The notes beneath the pieces are model-generated. The model was given only the letters and a program-made list of their open reading frames with translations. It was not told the origin of the DNA and did not search any database. The position numbers and the translations under genes are program-made. A stretch of DNA of 64,000 nt from Limnohabitans sp. T6-5 (GTDB lineage Bacteria > Pseudomonadota > Gammaproteobacteria > Burkholderiales > Burkholderiaceae_C): NCBI RefSeq assembly GCF_003063315.1, contig NZ_NERV01000001.1, forward strand, positions 930,001 to 994,000. The letters are read 5' to 3'. This document shows, piece after piece, positions 60,829 through 64,000 of this stretch (position 1 is its first letter; each line of letters opens with the position of its first letter).

Positions 60829-62697
60829 TCAAATCTCGATTTTTGAGCCCAATTCCACCACCGCGTTGGTCGGCAAGTTCAAGAACTCGGCCGCCGCGCT
60901 GGCGTTGTGGTGCATCTGCGCAAAAAGCTTTTCGCGCCAGGTGGCCATGCCGCCGCCAATGGTCGGGATCACGATGTCTCGCGACAGGAAGTAGCTGGTC
61001 ATCATCGGGTCGATTTTGTAGCCATCTCCCTCAATGGATGCCAAGGCTGTGGGCAAATCGGGGTTGTCCTTGAAGCCGTAGTTGACGATGACTTGCCAGC
61101 AGTCATGGCCCAGCGGCGTCACTTCGAGGCGCTTGTCTGCATCCGTGCGCGGGATTTCGTGGCTGCGCACCGTGACAAACAGGTTGCGCTGGTGCAAGAC
61201 TTTGTTGTGCTTGAGGTTGTGCAGCAATGCGTTGGGCACGTTTCCGGGTTCAGAGCTCAGAAAAACGGCTGTGCCCTCCACGCGCGTGGGTGGGGCCACA
61301 AACACAGCTTCCAGAAAGTCGTTGAGTCGAAAAGCATCTGAGCGCAAGGAGTCATTGAGCAAACGTCGGCCATCGTGCCAAGTCAGCATGAGGGTGAACA
61401 CGGCTGCGCCAATGAGCAAGGGGAACCAGCCACCATCGAACAATTTGAGCAAGTTGGATGCCCAGAAAGCCAGATCGACCGCAAAGAAAAAACCGGTCGC
61501 GCCGATGCACAGTGCCAGCGGCAATTTCCAGGCATAACGAATCACAAAGAACGTCAGCACCGTGGTGATCAGCATGTCAGTACATACGGCGATGCCGTAG
61601 GCTGCGGCCAGGTTGCTCGACGACTTGAACATGACCACCGCCATGACAATCGCTGCGAACAGGCCCCAGTTCACAAAAGGCATGTAAATCTGGCCGGTGT
61701 CGGTCTCGCTGGTGTGCTGCACCTGCAAGCGCGGCAAATAGCCCAGCTGGATGACCTGCTTGGTGACGCTGAAGGCTCCCGAAATGAGGGCCTGCGAAGC
61801 AATCACCGTGGCCATGGTGGCCAAACCCACCAAGGGCAGCAAGGCCCAATCGGGGGCCATCATGAAGAACGGATTTTCTTTGGCCTCGGGATTGGACAAC
61901 AGCAATGCGCCTTGGCCGAAATAGTTCAAGGTCAGGCACGGCATGACCACGCTGAACCAGGCCAAACGGATCGGCTTTTTGCCAAAGTGCCCCATGTCCG
62001 CATACAAGGCCTCGCCACCCGTGACGCACAAAACGACGGCGCCCAAAATGATGAAGGTGGTGCCGGGGTTGTTCCAGATGAAACCCACGGCGTAGTGAGG
62101 GCTGATGGCGAACAGAATCTCGGGGTGATCCACGATCTGCGACACGCCCAGCAGGGCAATCGTGAAAAACCAGACCAGGGTAATGGGACCAAAGAACTTG
62201 CCAATGCCGGCTGTGCCGCGCTTTTGCACCCAAAACAGCAAAAACAAGATCACCAGGGTCAGTGGAATGACCGATTTCTTGAAGGTGGGGGAGATGACTT
62301 CCAGCCCCTCCACCGAGGACAAGACGGAAATCGCCGGGGTGATCACCCCGTCACCATAAAACAGACAGGTACCAAAGATGCCCACGACCAGCAACACCTT
62401 GCGCAATTGAGGCCGGTCTTTGACCGATTGAGAAGCGAGCGCCAACATGGCGACCAGCCCCCCCTCACCGTGGTTGTCGGCCCGCAGCACCAGCACCACG
62501 TATTTGACCGACACGATGGTGGTCAGCGTCCAGAAAAAGATGGACAGAATGCCGTAAATGTTCTCGGACGTTAAGGGCACATGGCCAGAGCCAAAGACCT
62601 CTTTCATGGCGTAAAGCACGCTGGTGCCGATGTCGCCGTAAACCACGCCAATGGCGCCCAGGGTCAGGGCAGCGAGTGAGGATTTGGATGAGGACAC
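60829..62697 (-). CDS. kup: Kup-type potassium uptake protein
   Basis: A 622-residue proton-coupled potassium transporter of the inner membrane. The N-terminal [26 protein letters not shown] is the family signature, [21 protein letters not shown] is helix 3, and [21 protein letters not shown] carries the conserved Asp. About 12 helices are followed by a cytoplasmic domain of about 170 residues. The predicted start is GTG ([13 protein letters not shown]), which falls immediately after a terminator-like hairpin and its T-run, without a recognisable ribosome binding site. Confidence 0.95.
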   Translation of the reverse strand: MSSSKSSLAALTLGAIGVVYGDIGTSVLYAMKEVFGSGHVPLTSENIYGILSIFFWTLTTIVSVKYVVLVLRADNHGEGGLVAMLALASQSVKDRPQLRKVLLVVGIFGTCLFYGDGVITPAISVLSSVEGLEVISPTFKKSVIPLTLVILFLLFWVQKRGTAGIGKFFGPITLVWFFTIALLGVSQIVDHPEILFAISPHYAVGFIWNNPGTTFIILGAVVLCVTGGEALYADMGHFGKKPIRLAWFSVVMPCLTLNYFGQGALLLSNPEAKENPFFMMAPDWALLPLVGLATMATVIASQALISGAFSVTKQVIQLGYLPRLQVQHTSETDTGQIYMPFVNWGLFAAIVMAVVMFKSSSNLAAAYGIAVCTDMLITTVLTFFVIRYAWKLPLALCIGATGFFFAVDLAFWASNLLKLFDGGWFPLLIGAAVFTLMLTWHDGRRLLNDSLRSDAFRLNDFLEAVFVAPPTRVEGTAVFLSSEPGNVPNALLHNLKHNKVLHQRNLFVTVRSHEIPRTDADKRLEVTPLGHDCWQVIVNYGFKDNPDLPTALASIEGDGYKIDPMMTSYFLSRDIVIPTIGGGMATWREKLFAQMHHNASAAAEFLNLPTNAVVELGSKIEI

Positions 62698-62728
62698 AAA
62701 AAAACAGCCTGACCGGGGTCAGGCTTTT
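62698..62728 (-). terminator. Terminator-like hairpin between gshA and kup
   Basis: The 9-bp stem AGCCTGACC/GGTCAGGCT has a run of T residues on its minus-strand side directly before the kup GTG. The opposite strand has four T residues. It fits termination of gshA, but leaves no room for a kup promoter downstream of it. Confidence 0.7.
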
Positions 62729-62812
62729 GATGACTAAGATGTGCGCTATTTTGCGCCTGATCAAGGACAGATGTCATCCTTGATTGGTGCAATTTGTTGC
62801 AGCGCAACAACT

Positions 62813-64000
62813 TCAGTCGTACACCTCGGCCTCGGGGTCGGTCGCTTCCAGCTCGTAACTGGCCGCCAACATGGCCAGGCGGCCAATCACACCGTACATG
62901 TAAAAACGATTGGGCACACTGGCACCGGGCTTGATGCCTGGCTGGGGCAGGTGCGGGGTGTCGGCGAAGGCCAAAGGCACAAAGCTGGCGCCCGGGGCGT
63001 TGAGGTTTTCGTCCACGCCGCGTTCGGCATGCACGCGGTAAAAACCACCCACCACATAGCGGTCCATCATGTAGACGACCGGCTCGGCCACCGCGTCGTT
63101 GATGCGCTCGTTGGTCAGCACGCCTTCCTGGATGATCACATCGTTGACGGTCTGGCCGTCCTTGATGACGTTCATCTTGTTGCGGGTCTTGCGGTTGAGC
63201 GCGTCCAGATCGGCCACGTCGCGCACCGTCATGATGCCCATGCCGTAAGTGCCGTTGTCGGCCTTGACGACCACAAACGGCTTTTCGTTGATGCCGTATT
63301 CCTTGTATTTGCGCTTGATCTTGGTGAGCAGCGCATCCACATTGCTGCGCAGGCATTCCATGCCCGTGCCTTCGGCAAAGTTCACATCGCCGCACTGGCT
63401 GAACATGGGGTTGATCAGCCAGGGGTCAATGCCCAGCAGCTTGCCAAAGCGCTTGGCCACTTCCTCGTAGCTCTGAAAGTGCTTGGTCTTGCGGCGCACA
63501 CTCCAGCCCGCATGCAGAGGCGGCAGCAAAAATTGCTCGTGCAGCTCTTCCAGAATGCCGGGGGCACCGGCCGACAGGTCGTTGTTGAGCAAGATGGTGC
63601 AGGGGTCGAAGTCTTTCAGGCCCAGGCGGTGTTTGCTGCGCACCACGGGTTCGAGCGTGATGCTCTCGCCGTTGGGCAGCTCAATGCGGGTCGGCTCCTT
63701 GATGTCGGGGTTGATCGAGCCCACCCGCACGTTCAAGCCCGCCATGTGGAAGATGCGCTGCAGCTGCAACACATTGGTCAGGTAAAAGGTGTTGCGCGTG
63801 TGGTTTTCGGGAATGATCAGCAGGTTTTTGGCCTCGGGGCAGATTTTTTCGATGGCTGCCTGTGCCGCCTGCACCGCCAACGGCAGCATTTCCTGCGTCA
63901 GGTTGTTCCAGCCGCCTGGATACAGATTGGTGTCCACCGGGGCCAGCTTGAACCCCGCATTGCGGATGTCCACCGAGGTGTAAAACGGTGGCGTGTGCTC
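62813..64000 (-). CDS. gshA: Glutamate-cysteine ligase (GshA type), 5' end outside the window
   Basis: First enzyme of glutathione synthesis, joining glutamate and cysteine with ATP. The visible 395 residues belong to the proteobacterial GshA group distinct from E. coli GshA. Landmarks are DIRNAGFKLAPVDTNLYPGGW, AKNLLIIPENHTRNTFYL, FVVVKADNGTYGMGIMTV (ATP-binding Lys) and VYMMDRYVVGGFYRVHAE. The frame remains open to the window edge (EHTPPFYTS), so the start lies outside. It ends about 85 bp before the terminator that precedes kup. Confidence 0.93.
   Translation of the reverse strand, partial: EHTPPFYTSVDIRNAGFKLAPVDTNLYPGGWNNLTQEMLPLAVQAAQAAIEKICPEAKNLLIIPENHTRNTFYLTNVLQLQRIFHMAGLNVRVGSINPDIKEPTRIELPNGESITLEPVVRSKHRLGLKDFDPCTILLNNDLSAGAPGILEELHEQFLLPPLHAGWSVRRKTKHFQSYEEVAKRFGKLLGIDPWLINPMFSQCGDVNFAEGTGMECLRSNVDALLTKIKRKYKEYGINEKPFVVVKADNGTYGMGIMTVRDVADLDALNRKTRNKMNVIKDGQTVNDVIIQEGVLTNERINDAVAEPVVYMMDRYVVGGFYRVHAERGVDENLNAPGASFVPLAFADTPHLPQPGIKPGASVPNRFYMYGVIGRLAMLAASYELEATDPEAEVYD

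Overview
The window is high-GC, densely coded chromosomal DNA from a betaproteobacterium. Gene content and protein style point to Burkholderiales, most likely Comamonadaceae (Limnohabitans/Rhodoferax-like). The species is an inference; no rRNA or tRNA gene is visible. The only protein-coding genes cut by the window edges are nrdB (left, 3' end present) and gshA (right, 5' end missing).

Left part (1-9.3 kb): end of nrdB, a Lys/Ala-rich histone H1-like protein, then a leftward housekeeping block (zinc-ribbon/DUF3426 protein, prmA, accC, accB, a TlpA-like thioredoxin, an unknown protein) and rightward mpl and an M61 peptidase. A 98-bp tandem array built from REP-like hairpins follows (9.3-9.75 kb). 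Next come phenylacetate genes paaG-paaI-paaK and a divergent enoyl-CoA hydratase, with a TetR/PaaR-like palindrome between them.

Centre (13.3-32.2 kb) is devoted to formate. It holds fdhD, a respiratory Tat-exported formate dehydrogenase with its small accessory proteins, a TorD-type chaperone, a polyferredoxin, DUF3306 and DUF3305 proteins and an orphan membrane histidine kinase. Beyond these lie a soluble NAD-dependent formate dehydrogenase (fused FdsG-FdsB plus FdsA) and an OFA-type oxalate/formate transporter. The next block (32.3-41.7 kb) is the aerobic benzoyl-CoA (box) pathway: boxA, boxB, boxC, the regulator boxR, a BoxD-type aldehyde dehydrogenase and a benzoate-CoA ligase. BoxC-type ring cleavage releases formate, so the neighbouring formate dehydrogenases plausibly recover that carbon as NADH and quinol electrons. 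Shared TGCA-N6-TGCA palindromes in front of boxC and between boxR and boxD are the likely BoxR operators.

Right part (42-64 kb): a hybrid sensor kinase with a periplasmic CVACH heme motif; a LysR/Bug-receptor/D-aminoacylase cassette; then housekeeping and transport genes (apbC, metG, a YoaK-like protein, a SulP transporter, a DUF3460 protein, scpA, ruvC, mtgA, a TonB-like protein, an RNase II-family protein, a YqiA-like esterase, kup, gshA).

The most unusual non-coding structure lies between boxB and boxA: two 25-bp-stem hairpins with unrelated stems whose 22-nt loops are exact reverse complements of each other. The window also carries two families of short REP-like palindromes, one with a TGTAGGAGC head and one with a TGTAGGTCGG head. 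Both occur as tandem arrays and as paired copies, and their stems vary in a compensatory way. No transposase for them is visible here.
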